From assembly GCA_914767715.1 (NCBI GenBank), contig OU612069.1, forward strand, positions 20,643,387-20,707,386: a stretch of DNA of 64,000 nucleotides. The letters are read 5' to 3'. The translations under genes were made by a program, and so were the position numbers. A model generated the notes under the pieces. The model did not search any database. It saw nothing but the letters and a program-made list of their open reading frames with translations, and had not been told where the DNA came from. Source of the DNA: Membranipora membranacea (lineage: Eukaryota > Bryozoa > Gymnolaemata > Cheilostomatida > Membraniporidae). Below, piece by piece: positions 1 through 11,604 of this stretch. Numbering within the stretch: the first letter of the stretch is position 1; every line of letters starts with the position of its first letter.

Positions 1-918
1 TAATATACCCCACTGAGGGAGAATACGTATTGTCGATTAATTGATTAACTATCATCATCACATTGCAGCAAATCAAGTAGGCACTCCACTTTAAAAAGGG
101 AACAGGATGCAGAATGTTTGATATTTTGTGTCATACCTTACTAAGGCTGGTACAGGATCACAAAATCAGGACTGTTTCGGCTTTTTGGGGTTCAGTTAGT
201 TTTCGAGTGTAAAATTTGGACGTTCTCTTTTGGTTTGAATCTTCCCAACCAAGTGATCATTTTGTCATGTTATTCTATTTATTCAGACAAAATCTGCGAC
301 TCGAATTGTATAACCGGTGATATTTATAGATTCATTACAACAGCACATTTTGAGATTCAAACATGTAGTTTATTACATGAAGCTGATATTGTAAATAGGC
401 ATGATGGAGGAGGTGAGGAGATAAATCTGAGCTGACAGAAAGTTTTCATAATCAAGTGGTCATTGATTCAGATAATAATTTGGGAAATTCATACTAACAC
501 AGGCCCATAAAAATATACCTAGTACTGGTGGTCATCAAAATACACGACAGCCTAGTAAGTAAGCATTTGAGAAACTATTATCCAAAGATTGTCGACATTT
601 ACATGAAAGCTGAAATTACAATTAGGCACGAAGGATTAATATAAGGCTTTACTTTGACTGTCAGAAAATGTCTTATCAATGATCACAGTGGAAATCAGGT
701 TTACACTACTATATTGAAGTTGAAAATTAATTTAAGCGTAAATGAAATAGTGAATGTCTGGTTGTGTTTCTCTTGAGCAATCAAAATGTACAGTTTTTGT
801 TTCCAAGCAAATGGCTTGGCATCCGTTTGCGTCGCACAACACCAACAACACTATCAAGTTGTCTCCCTCTCAATTTAACTTTATCAACTGTCTCGTGTAA
901 ATACGCCGTGCAGGACGG
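1..918. other. Non-coding stretch, nothing recognised
   Basis: AT-rich sequence with only short, uninformative open frames. No RNA gene, transposon terminus or tandem repeat was recognised. It lies downstream of the minus-strand exons that end at 919, so part of it could be their 3' untranslated region. Confidence 0.4.
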
Positions 919-1650
919 TTACCGATAAGATGGAGGATGGCATACTCCTTCATCCTCTGAAGACATAAGGTCTGGATGTAGCTGTAGGTTAATGATGTCG
1001 TCCATGCTCAAACCCAGGCCTTTCTTGATCCTCGTAATCCTATTCCGTAATCTCTAAAATACAGAGCAGAGAAGATAAACATATTTAATAAATTGCAAAA
1101 GTTCTAGGAGCGGATCGATGGGAAAGTAGGCATTGTATTATAAATTCTTTGTAAGAAGCTTGGCATCATCAATATAGCTATAACGTGAGAGGGATCCCAG
1201 ATTTAAACTTCACAATAAGCTCTGTTTCTGTTTTAAAGTCAAAAACTTTTTGCCTCATTCAGATATCTACTTGACTAAGCAGTTGCCAACAAGTTTCTAC
1301 AGCAGCCATCCTAAGAAATAATCCCTGATCACAATTAGCCGTCAGCGCGGTCAATACAGTCTAAAAATTCCTATCTAATGATATGACAAATTGGCTACAT
1401 CATTTCGCTTTTGATTGATAAGAATCAAATATTTGCACATAATAAATTCACCTACATTTTTCTTTTTTGTTGACTTAGATCGGCTATCCTTTCTTTTGTC
1501 TGTATCTTTAATTCTGTGCCTTGCTGCATCGTATTTCCGTCTAGTCATCAGCATCATATCCCTGTCCGTATCCTTTCTATCGGAATTGGCAGCTGACGAA
1601 TACTGCGGGCATACTCGAGAGCCACTTCCTGGTTCGCAGTATGTTTGTAT
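919..1650 (-). CDS. Unrecognised gene, two terminal exons
   Basis: Two minus-strand exons join without changing phase. The upstream exon spans 1650-1456 (65 codons) and is preceded by a TTTCTCTAG acceptor and followed by a GTAGGTG donor. The last exon spans 1053-919 (44 codons plus TAA) and is preceded by a TATTTTAG acceptor. The first exon is strongly basic, rich in K, R, D and S, with a RSKSTKKK run. The second carries a basic helix (RLRNRITRIKK) and an acidic SSEDEG motif near its end. Both exon lengths are multiples of three and both junctions are phase 0, which supports real coding. The composition suggests a nuclear or nucleic-acid-binding protein, but I do not recognise the family. Exons further upstream on the minus strand were not found. 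It may be a host gene or an accessory gene of a DNA transposon. Confidence 0.45.
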
Positions 1651-1659
1651 CTAGAGAAA

Positions 1660-3825
1660 GATAGTGAACAGTGAGCACAAGCGATAATATGTCAGCAGCA
1701 ATGCTTGCATTCCAATCTTTTCTGAAATATAAGTAGCCTAGATGAGATTATCAATCTGTTTTGATTAATAGTATATAGAAATATATATAAATTTTGTCCA
1801 ATAAATTTTAGTCCAGTTGAATAGCACCAAATTAGCAGGGAAAAATATTGATGCTGATCAGAAAAACTGAGTTTTTATTGATGGTTGCAGATTGCATCAT
1901 AATTGAACAAAAATTCTTTGTTAAATCATACATGGAATAAACCTTTAAATAACCAAAGAAACTGCTCCAGGTTATAAGCTTCGAAATGAGCCTGAGAACA
2001 GCTCAATTAAGAAATTAGGACTGAAGTTATGACTTATCAAAGTGAGGCCTTGCTGATGCTGGCTCGCGAGCCTTGCGTAGGTTGATATGATGTCAAAAAC
2101 CATAAAAAGCTTTAAACTCATGCTATTTCACCAAGATTTGATAAAACAAGTTTTAATCTCAGAGATTAATCCGAGCCATAGATTTGAAGGATATTGAAGC
2201 AGATTTTGAGGTGGAAAAAGTTGGCCTCATTTTAATAGTTCCATTTACGAAAAATGCCGAATATTAGTCGACAACTCTGGTGTGACCTCACGCCCAGGCT
2301 TTCCAATCTCATGAGTGAATATTGAAGGGGTCGACCTCAATGTCTCATAGTGCTCCAAGATGGTCAATTTTGATGCATGATTAGCTAGAGAAACAGCCTT
2401 TATAATCCCACTCTGAAACTCAAAAAATTAATCACAAGATTGCTGTCTGCTGTCTCCACCCTTCAGACATCCAATAAACTTAGAAAACATCAAATCATTA
2501 GAAGAAAAAATTTGAGGACCATTGATAACACAAACTTGGTTACGGATACAGTAATGATGACAGACCATTTGACTGAAAACCACATATGATTAATTGTTGA
2601 AGTGTGTTTTTTCAGGTTAGTCATTATTTTCAAACATGTGCTGGGGTATCCAGCGGTACGGTCATAACCTGGCCATAATGCCATGGTCAAAATACCATCA
2701 GGACAAAATGCGCAGAGAGCATGATATGCCAATGCAAAAATTGCAGGAAAATAATACCATATATCGTAACTACACTGAACAATATACCAAGGCCCAAATA
2801 AAGGTTCGGGAAAACACCAGTTGTTGCAAGAGTCAAGAGCCCAGTGAAATCAAAGTCAGGTTGGACATAACACCATTCAGAACAAGAAGCCATATCCAGC
2901 GCCATTGCCATAAGTCTAAAACTTTGTCAACATAGGTTTATGACTGTCAGTTTCTAAGTGACAGTAACAGTGACAAAGACTGTCATTTTATAGTCTGAGT
3001 TTACATCCAAATTGCAATAATACTAACTGTAAGAGACTGAGCACATATCCGATCCATATTTGTAGGGTCGGATTATCGCCTACCCAGTATACATGTGTAT
3101 TATATATATCATGATGATTTACAGATTAATGAGTATGGTAAGGGATACTGGTGAATTTGAAATAGTCTTTGTTAAAGCCCCAAATAATATAATGTACAAA
3201 CCCACCCAATAAGCCTACCATGATTATTCACTGGCTATTGTTTTGGAATCGGCCAAGCCATAGATGGACATGTCGGGTAAATAAATTTTACCAATTTTAT
3301 GTGTCTTTTTACGCCCTATCAGGCCTGTCAAAGAGATCAACACTCTTGTATGACAATCCAGTTCATGAAGGGTCTTCATGATGGTACCAGGAAATTTAAA
3401 AGTTTCAGGTTGCAGATAACTCCACACAATAACAGACCAAAACCTGTCAGCCAATCAAAACAAAACACAAGCACATGGGTCCATTTATAAGGGTACAATA
3501 ATAGTGATACATGAGCAGATAACACCACAGAAGCAATATCCAACATCACCAATAACGCAGACAAGGTCTCATTGTTGGCCTAAATCCCAGGCTACCAGTG
3601 TGCACCAATTCAGCTTCTTATTTCTCAGCACTGACTTGGGAAAACCACTAACTGGGCCTTCCACCATTGAGTTTGCAAAAAAATCATATTATTTATTTGA
3701 TGCAAATGAATTATAATTTTCAGATCGTCGGCGAGAGTATTGTGTCTAGAGGCTAAAGTAACCTTATAGGAAGTTAATTAATTGTTGGTTAACAACGTTA
3801 TTTAAATTATTAAGAATGGGCAGCA
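1660..3825. other. Long stretch without a recognised gene
   Basis: The stretch is mostly AT-rich. Around 2640-2930 and 3290-3600 the base composition is more even and overlapping frames are open on both strands, which may be old repeats. No conserved domain, tRNA promoter box or terminal repeat could be recognised. Confidence 0.35.
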
Positions 3826-3957
3826 ACATAGTGGGTGCCATAGGGGCTAGGCCGTCAATGTCTGCGCCAATTTCCTCTCAGTTTGTAGGCAGGTCGTAGC
3901 ACACAAACATGTCCCAGTAGTCAGTGGGCTGCAGTGGGATTCAATTCAAACCCACGC
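3826..3957 (-). repeat. tRNA-derived SINE (family 1), partial
   Basis: Read on the minus strand it carries the tail of a tRNA B-box (GGGTTTGAATTGAATCCC). Then follows the family body, including GACCTGCCTACAAACTGAGAG, which matches the SINE at 10381-10600 over the same stretch. The tRNA A-box half is missing. The SINE begins exactly where the piggyBac-like reading frame loses similarity, so it probably replaced or interrupted the rest of that exon. Confidence 0.6.
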
Positions 3958-4921
3958 TTTTCAACTCTTTTGCATGCTGCATCCCACCCACAAGCCAATG
4001 CTGAGACCAATGGTCAGCGCGATCTGCAGTTACAGTCAAACCCATAGCTATCTCAATAGAGATGAAGGCTTTGATTTCATCAGCCGTTGTTTCACGCCAC
4101 ATTTTCATTCTACTGTTAGGTAACAACGGCTGATGACTGTCCAGCCACTGTTGAGCATACAAATTAGTTTGAGTAGCGATGGTCTGATAAAGTTCGATGG
4201 GAAAAAAGCGAGAGAAAAAATCATACGGAGACATATTTGGGTCTTCATGGACCAGCTTACATTTATTATTGGATGTTGCGGGAGCCAGGTGTCTTGCTGA
4301 TGACAATAGGATGTCTCTCTCCAATCAGTATTGAGAATGTTCGGATATCGAGTGTTGGTTGCTGGTTCATCAGACGGTGGTGTAGGAGGCGTCGCTGGTA
4401 AGGATGGAGGCAGTAGGGATGATGGCTCGGATATAGTCTCTGGTCTCGGAGTGAGAGCAGGTGTCTGTCAAAAGAAAACAGAAATATTGTAAATTTTTTT
4501 CAAATAAATATGTCAATAAATTACCCCCCCCCCCCCGATGTTGTTGAAACAGCACCAATTGATAGTCAGACAGATGACCATATTGGTATTGCAGACGTAG
4601 GGAGGAAAGTTTGAATGAAACATGTAAGTTATATTATTATACTATCAAATTTATTTCAGATTCCAATTTACAAACCAACCTTAGTCAGCATCAACTATAT
4701 AGATAAATGAATCATATGACTGCCCGCTACCAAAGCTAAGTTAAGACGCAAGCTCTTGATAGAATTTCAGCATCTGACTTGGGCAAAGTGATGCAACAGC
4801 ATTTATACAAGTAGTGTGGTATGATAAAATCAAATATGCAGAGCCGCACAAGCAATAACGATTACCCAGAATTTTTATGTCGTATAGCTAAACAAAAAAA
4901 GATGATATTGCGCATAGTTAC

Positions 4922-4993
4922 CTGAGTGATTGGCGGTGAAATAGCTATATCTGATAGCAAAGAAGGCATCGACCTAGGGGCCGGAACCGGAGG
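4922..4993 (-). CDS. Exon 4 of the piggyBac-like gene
   Basis: This is a 72-base exon with an acceptor at 4994-4995 and a GTAACT donor just below 4922, encoding 24 residues that begin PPVPAPRS. The exon at 8383 begins APVPAPRRS, so the two look like duplicates of one ancestral exon. The start of this exon is also repeated at about 5840-5866, where the tandem duplication begins its second unit. Confidence 0.55.
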
Positions 4994-7900
4994 CTGTAAA
5001 AACAAAACATTATAGTTTTAAAATATTTATAACTGTAATAGTTCCAAGCATTGGCCCTCGCTAAGGCCCTCATGTCTTTGTAAATATTGAGAGGAACAAT
5101 CGAACTCAGAGTTCAAATTTATTTATGTCGTACAATAGACCATGGGTGGATACCTTTTTTCTGAAAAAAGGCCATATTTGTTGCAGGCTAAAATCAAGAG
5201 GATGCAATATATTTTCATTCATTAAATTGGAACAGGGGTCACAATTTTATTCATAAACACTGCGGCATGTCGCAAGAAACATCAGCTCAACAAAATACTG
5301 GTTTATCTAATCTTCTCAGGTTGTGTGAGGTCATGCTACCTCATGCTTTGATTTGGTTATGTACATATCTGTTTTCCTTGTGTTTCATATATGACAAAGA
5401 GAGGAAGTGTTGCAAATGTGTGTGAAGTGAGAGGCAATCAACGTCCAAAGGTAATCGTTCTGGATTATTTTGGAAATATCTTGCATATTTGGATATCCAC
5501 ATAACGAAATGGGAATCAGTGTGTAATAACTTTTACAGGCCTAAGGCCACAGTAGATGCAATAGATTACCAATAAGGCTGCGCCGTCAAAAGGCCCCAGG
5601 TCGCCAACAGCTGCACTAAATGCACTAAACCAATACACAGGGCATGTGATGAATGATGTTTTGCAAGTAATGTCTGAGCGCCTTTACCATTTTTTAGACA
5701 CCCACTAACTGTTATAGATGTCTTCCAGTGGCGAAATAAATCAAACAAAATGAAAAATGCCCTATGTGATAAAAGTGGTTCGGTAGGAAACAATAGCCTT
5801 GTCACACGGCCACTGGTTTTGGTTTTTTGGGTTTTTTGCCTAGGGGCCGGAACCGGGGGGGGGTCTGTAAAAACAAAACATTATAGTTTTAAAATATTGA
5901 TAACTATAATAGTTCCAAGCATTGGCCCTCGCTAAGGCCCTCATGTCTCTTTAAATATTGAGACGAACAATTGAACTATTTGTTGCAGGCTAAAATCAAG
6001 AGGATGCAATATATTTTCATTCATTAAATTGGAACAGGGGTCACAATTTTATTCATAAAAACTGCGGCATGTCGCAAGAAACATCAGCTCAACAAAATAC
6101 TGGTTTATCTAATCTTCTCAGGTTGTGTGAGGTCATGCTACCTCATGCTTTGATTTGGTTATGTACATATCTGTTTTCCTTGTGTTTCATGTGTATGACA
6201 AAGAGAGGAATTTTTGCAAATGTGTGTGAAATGAGAGGCGATCAACGTCCAAAGGTAATCGTTCTGGATTATTTTGGAAAAAAGCGCTGGAAAAATAGTT
6301 GGCACCAGTACAGTTTGAATATTTTGGGTAGAATGGCTTGGGAAGCTTAGCTACATGTATAATACAGAATGGCCACTATCACAGGGCGCTATGCATATTT
6401 GGATATCCACATAACAAAATGGGAATCAGTGTGTTATAATTTTTACAGGCCTGAGGCCACAGTAGATGCAATAGATTACCAATAAGGCCCCAGGTCGCCA
6501 ACAGCTGCACTAAATGCACTAAACCAATACACAGGGCATGTGATTAAGGTAATGTCAAAGACCGATCCGAATATCAACATATCATATACCGTTGGAAAGC
6601 TGCCGAGCTACTGAAAATGAATACCTGAACAAAAACTTGATTCGATGACGTTGTGTCATTAAAGGGAGGAAATGAGGCAGAAAACGCTGTTTTTGTCAAA
6701 GCAGATGGAGGAGTCAAATTAATTGCAATAAATTTCAATACAGGTGGAATGTATACTAAGAGATTGAGTTCATAGTAAAATTTAATTTTCTTAGATATAT
6801 GACTAGTCTAAACTGACTTTTTACGTCACGCCATACAACGCATTTTTTTTTTTGAAGCCGTGAAAATATTTGAAAATTCAATCATTAATTCAGAACAGAT
6901 CATATGCTCGAAACAAAATTAATTATGATTTTCCCTTAGAGTACACTTCAACTGTCATACGTATTGACTTTCAACAAATTAGCTTGCATATTGCGAAAAC
7001 AGTAGACTCTCGAATACACCTGATATTTTTCGCAACTTTTGCATAACGTCAAATGTGCTGTCCAAATGACCATTATTGTGGCCAAACAAAGTTTTTTTGA
7101 AAGTTCTCACATACGAAGCCGCTTTTATTACCCATGGTGCACGCAGGAAATGCCAACAGGTTTTTTCTTGAATTTAACGCAAAAGAATGGCCAAAAACAC
7201 CTCAAAAGTCCCAAAAAATTCTTTTGCGTTAAATTCAAGAAAAACGAAGATGCAGGGAAATTATATTTTGGCATTTCCTGTGTGCACCATGGCTAATGAA
7301 AGCGGCTTCGTATGTGAGAATGTTCAAAAAAACTTTGTTTGGCCACAATAATGGTCATTTGGACAGCACATTTGATGTTATGCAAAAGTTGCAAAAAATA
7401 TTAGCTGTATTCGAGAGTCTACTGTTTTCGCAATATGCAAGCTAATTTGTTGAAAGTTAATAGGTATGAAATTTGAAGTGTACTCTTAGGGAAAATCATA
7501 ATTAATTTTGTTTCGAGCCTATGATCTGTTCTGAATTAATGATTGAAATTTCATATATTTTCACAGCTTCACAAAAAAAAATGCATTGTATGGCGTGACG
7601 TAAAAAGTCAGTTTAGACTAGTCATATATCAAAGAAAATCAAATTTTACAATGAATGCAATCTCTAAGTATGCATTCCACCTGGTTTGAAATTTCTTGCA
7701 TTTAATTTGACTCCTCCATCTGCTTTGACAAAAACAGCGTTTTCTGCCTCATTTCCTCCCTAAAATGACACAACGTCATTGAATCAAGTTTTTGTTCAGG
7801 TATTCATTTTCAGTAGCTCGGCAGCTTTCCAACGGTATATGATATGTTGATATTCGGATCGGTCTTTGGCATTACCTTAATGGTGTTTTGTAAGTAATGT

Positions 7901-8061
7901 CTGAGCGCCTTTACCATTATTTTAGACACCTACTTGCTGTTATAGATGTCTCACAGTGGCGAGAATAAATTAAACAAAATGAAAAATGCCCTATGTAACA
8001 AAGTGGTTCGGTAGGAAACAATAGCCTTGTCACACGGCCACTGGTTTTGGTTTTTTGCCTA
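4972..8061. repeat. Imperfect tandem duplication (two units)
   Basis: Unit 1 is about 4972-5840 and unit 2 about 5841-8061. Both begin CCTAGGGGCCGGAACCGG and both end in GGCCACTGGTTTTGG followed by TTTTTTGCCTA. Unit 2 lacks about 65 bases present in unit 1 (5107-5174). Unit 1 lacks about 110 bases present in unit 2 (near 6280-6395). Unit 2 also carries the 1329-base TTAA-flanked foldback. The copies lie in an intron of the piggyBac-like gene. Confidence 0.8.
6548..7876. mobile_element. TTAA-flanked foldback (long inverted repeat) element
   Basis: This is a near-palindrome of 1329 bases, bounded by TTAA at 6544-6547 and 7877-7880. It starts GGTAATGTC and ends with the near-complement GGCATTACC. 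The two arms, each about 640 bases, pair along almost their whole length around a short centre near 7190-7215. The right arm has a small insertion close to the centre. It has no coding capacity. The paralogous duplication unit at about 5640-5670 preserves the uninserted sequence. TTAA target duplications are typical of the piggyBac and Kolobok superfamilies. The terminal GGTAATG does not look like a classical piggyBac CCC start, so the superfamily is open. Confidence 0.8.
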
Positions 8062-8200
8062 CGGAAGAGAGAAAAAGTCAAAGCTCAAAGTTAAGATTAG
8101 AGCTAAAATGGCAGAAGACAACTACTCATACTATACCGAGAAATACAAGGCCACCCAAAAAACCAAAACCAGTGGCCGCTAACAAGGCTAAGGAAACAAT
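8027..8200. repeat. Inverted partial copy of the duplication edge
   Basis: The unit-2 end at 8027-8055 (AGCCTTGTCACACGGCCACTG and the following GGTTTTGG) is repeated in inverse orientation at about 8155-8195 (AAAAAACCAAAACCAGTGGC and onward). The duplication edge is therefore itself flanked by an inverted repeat, and a second inverted insertion or a foldback rearrangement may be involved. Confidence 0.55.
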
Positions 8201-8776
8201 GAAGAACCTTACTCGGTGTAACCAGAAAATCAGGCATCAATAAGTATATTTACCTTATTATATACTATTATATTATATAGGAGTGTTAGGGGTCACAGCT
8301 GGCTTTGAAGAGGAAGCAGAAGCCGTTTGAAGGTCAGAAACTTGTTTAGATATACGTGATCGTCTAGGTGCAGGAACTGGAGCCTGAAAATATCAAATGG
8401 AAAAGTTGCATCCCTCGTATCTTCTTGTACTATGGTCACGTGCCCAGAATAAAATTAATTTTGATTGGAACCCATACATGATAAGCTGACAGACCCATTT
8501 ATTATGAATTGAAAAATTTTACCTAAAATCTTGAATGTTATAGTCGTAATTCATCGACCTAGGGGAAATGCCTTAACAACAGTGGAAGCATAGGCAAAGA
8601 TGTTGAAAAGTCGCATGCAAGCTGTAATGGTAATAAGCAAATACATATATTATGATCGGGCAAATTACTAAGGTCTTGCGAAGACGGAGCATATTGTACA
8701 TCTTCAGGGACAATGAATAAATAAAATAATGAATTATTCAACTAAAGGTAAACCAATCAAGATAATAAAATTATAC

Positions 8777-8956
8777 CTTCTTGGGTGCTGCTTGAGTGTC
8801 TCGGAAGGGTAAGGGGACTTTTAGCGCTCGGCCTCGAGTAGTTGTATGAGGTGGCTTGGGCTTCACTGTTACCGATCTATCACTAAATGACTCCTGTTTC
8901 GACTTTTTCTTGGGCTGAATGAGCCTCCTACTACAAGAAGTCTCGTTAGGTTTGGC
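8777..8956 (-). CDS. Exon 2 of the piggyBac-like gene
   Basis: This is a 180-base, phase-0 exon encoding 60 residues, with a CTTTGTAG acceptor and a GTATAA donor. It is basic, contains a QPKKKSKQ stretch that could serve as a nuclear localisation signal, and ends QAAPKK. The exact multiple of three and the clean splice sites argue that it was once translated as part of the leader of the piggyBac-like protein. Confidence 0.5.
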
Positions 8957-9136
8957 CTACAAAGCAAGATTTACTGTCATTAGAATACAAAATAAATTGA
9001 TTAGAATGGTAATAGGGGGATATATGGAGGGGGTCGTTGAATAAGAATTTACAAAAGTGGACATAGAACAGTGATACCGAAGCAGCACATGTATAACTAT
9101 TCCACCATAAATTCACTCTGCTATCGAAAAATCGTG

Positions 9137-9560
9137 GTTACACTAGGGTATGCCGGTGATAACATTCCGCAAGTCTAGATCAGAATATATGTGACATCAA
9201 AATCAGCAACAATTCATGTATGCATACTACTGATATAATGTCAACTAATCACAAGTTGTGGGGGGGGAGGGTGGGGTACAGCAAAAACTAAGCCTAAAAC
9301 CAGGATTTAGGATCTGCAGAGATATTTGTATGCAAACACAAATTCAATTAATACTCCTCAAAACAATGTGCTGAGTCATCCATGACACCAAAAAATTATA
9401 CTTCAGGTTACACTGTAGGCCATCACAGAAGTCTAGATCAGAAAAAATGTGACATCAAAATCAGCAACAATTCATGTATGCATACTACTGATCCAATTTC
9501 AACTATTCATGAGTTGGGGGAAGGGAGGGTGGGGGGCAGCAAAAGAAATTGTCACAAAAC
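9137..9560. repeat. Two-copy direct repeat, about 260-bp spacing
   Basis: The block starting GGTTACACTA at 9137 returns at 9405. Both contain GTCTAGATCAGA, a long shared stretch around TGTGACATCAAAATCAGC, and a G-rich run (9259-9275 and 9515-9537). They lie in an intron of the piggyBac-like gene. No coding was seen. Confidence 0.7.
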
Positions 9561-9759
9561 CATTCGCTGAGTCAATTACTAAATCCATAGAAATCAGACT
9601 TCACAGAGGACCACTGAACAATTTGAAATTTTGATAAAATGATAGCATAGCCCATCCCTAACAGTAAAATGTATGACGCTATATGTTCTACGACAATGCG
9701 CAATGTGACCATAGTGTTGCGCAGACAACGAGTGTGTTACTTATTGACAGTATACTAAC

Positions 9760-9855
9760 CGAGGAGGTGCTATCAGCGCTTATTTGTCGTTTCATGGCTG
9801 GAGTGCACTCTATACCACCATCAGTCTCTATATCACCTTCAGTCTCAACCACAGT
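9760..9855 (-). CDS. Exon 1 (first detectable) of the piggyBac-like gene
   Basis: This is a 96-base, phase-0 exon encoding 32 acidic, threonine- and serine-rich residues. It is preceded on the minus strand by a polypyrimidine CTTCTTCTTCAG acceptor and followed by a GTTAGT donor. Because it starts at an acceptor, an earlier exon with the start codon must lie above 9855; I could not find it. Confidence 0.45.
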
Positions 9856-10380
9856 CTGAAGAAGAAGAAAATTTCAATCACACATTGATAATTTTGGAGA
9901 GTTTGTAGCTAGGATATCTTGAAGCTAAGGTATTTTATATCTAGGTTTTTTCGGACATTTACCCCAATAACCTACGCAACAAATTCAAGCCAAAAATAAA
10001 CATCACATTGCATATTTTACATATTTTCATGAACACCATTCTGTGTAAGAGTTATATAACGCTCTTGAGTAGCTATAATATCCCGTCTAGAGTAATTTTG
10101 AAGTTTATGGAACACAGTGGTAAAGAGCTTTTAAGTACAAAATAGCCAAGTTGATCTTTGGACAGATAGTTGGTAAACATATATTATATTGCTGGCGTCT
10201 GGTCTACTTACTGCATTACGAAAATATAAACTGGGTTGCAAGCAAGGCTAATACAATTATTATGTTCAGAGCAACAAAAACTTCAATATGTTGGTACATA
10301 AAGCTAGTACATCTACAAGCAAAACAGGCCAAGAACTAGGTCTCCATATTATATGTGGTGTTATTGTTCTGCGAGTAGGA

Positions 10381-10600
10381 GTAGGAGGTGGCTCAGTTGG
10401 TTAGAGCGCCTGCCCTTTAACGCGCAAGCGTTGGAGGTCCTGGGTTCGAATCCCGCTGCGGTCTACTGACTACTGGGCTCATATGACACCCCAGGTGTGC
10501 TCCGACCTGCCTGCAAACTGAGAGCAACAGAATACGGCGGCCGCGCCCTTAAGGCACTGATATTTCTCAGTCCTCGGACGGATACAACACTTGCGATTTT
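10381..10600 (+). repeat. tRNA-derived SINE (family 1), most complete copy
   Basis: The head has a pol III A-box (GTGGCTCAGTTGGTTAGAG) and B-box (GGGTTCGAATCCC), followed by a non-tRNA body that is shared with copies at 3826, 46590 and 52441. The putative acceptor stem pairs only at GTAG/CTAC and the anticodon arm is too long, so this is a SINE head and not a working tRNA gene. Confidence 0.8.
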
Positions 10601-10671
10601 AACCCACATTTTAACCCACTAAATGCATAATAGTACAATCACCCAGTTACAAACAATAAATGCATGCCAGA

Positions 10672-11110
10672 AATGATCTCATCAAAAGCTGGCAGATTAG
10701 TGGTGACTAACTATACGGAAAATAAACTGCAACTCTTACCAAATCACTCAGATACTAGCAACAATGAGACGCCAAGAATTGTGTCACCAAATTTTGGGCA
10801 GATTATGGTGGTGTAATTGTTCAGTAAACTAAAGGCAAAACTAATCAAAAATACCTCAGGTACTGTAGCAACAAAGGGACGCCAAAAACTTGGTCACCAA
10901 ATTCTGACAGAATATAGAGGGGTTATTGTAATGAAAACAAAATGCGGATCATATCAAATCACTCAGATACTAGCAACAATGAGACACCAAATTCTGGTGG
11001 TGTAAATGTTCTGTAAACTAAATGCAAAACTTATCCAATCAATCTGGTACTAGCAACAATGGGACGTTAGAAACATTGTCACCAAAAGCTGGCGGATTAG
11101 TATTGGCCTA
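10672..11110. repeat. Minisatellite with 80-111-bp units
   Basis: The motif TACTAGCAACAATGAGACGCC and its variants recur at about 10755, 10866, 10971 and 11051, each followed by a TCACCAAATTCTG-like block and a GTGTAA block. The first and last partial units both contain AAAGCTGGC-GATTAGT. There is no sustained reading frame. Confidence 0.7.
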
Positions 11111-11604
11111 ATTGCACTGACGACAACACAACAATCACAAGCCATTGCATGTCCAGAACTCTTGTCATAAAAAACAGACAGATAATTTTGTGAACCAAGA
11201 GGCAATCAAACTCATGGTGATATAATGATTATGAACCAAAGTGGCAAATTGTATTTAGAAAATTTGATGCTGGGATTATCAGTTTCTTGTAGTTTTTTTC
11301 CCAGAATGCATCATGTCAGACCAAAAAGCAAGCATGCATATTCAAGTTGCAAACACAAGCAGGCAAAGCAGTTAGCACAGCAAAAAATACAGAGCATGCG
11401 ACACAGTATTTCTAAATCCCACCACACTAACTTACTTAGTCAATATCATCACCAAAAAAGGTCTGAAATATGTAGTCAATTATATGTAGCAAGCAATTCA
11501 TTTCCAACAATTCATGAGCCAGGAGATAACATAGCCCCGCATGAGAATTTGGCCGATGACTCATTCCAAAGATTGATAGTGAAATAGCAGACCTGGGTCC
11601 AAGT

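Larger units (their letters stand above)
3941..9855 (-). pseudogene. piggyBac-like transposase-derived gene, five exons, broken
   Basis: Five minus-strand exons were found: 9855-9760 (32 codons), 8956-8777 (60), about 8383-8273, 4993-4922 (24) and 4464-3957. Every junction that can be checked is phase 0 with GT-AG introns. The first four exons encode a low-complexity, proline- and serine-rich, partly basic leader. The last exon carries the piggyBac transposase N-terminal domain: S-P-Y-D-F-F, then a T-N-x-Y-A motif, then W-R-E-T-T-A-D-E-I-K and an A-M-G-L motif, as in the DDE_Tnp_1_7 family. A single-base shift near 4325 separates the proline-rich frame from the transposase frame. The catalytic DDE part is absent, cut off by the SINE at 3826-3957. 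Exon 3 runs into an in-frame TAA. It is either a decayed intron-containing transposon or a dead domesticated gene (PGBD-like). Confidence 0.65.

Noticed and set aside
7039-7296. 85-codon plus-strand frame across the foldback centre
   Set aside because: It crosses the palindrome axis, so its two halves are the complementary arms. No protein would evolve this way and no domain is present.
10381-10466. tRNA gene at the SINE head
   Set aside because: Pol III boxes are present, but the acceptor stem does not pair beyond four bases and the anticodon arm is over-long, while the body is repeated elsewhere. It is a SINE.
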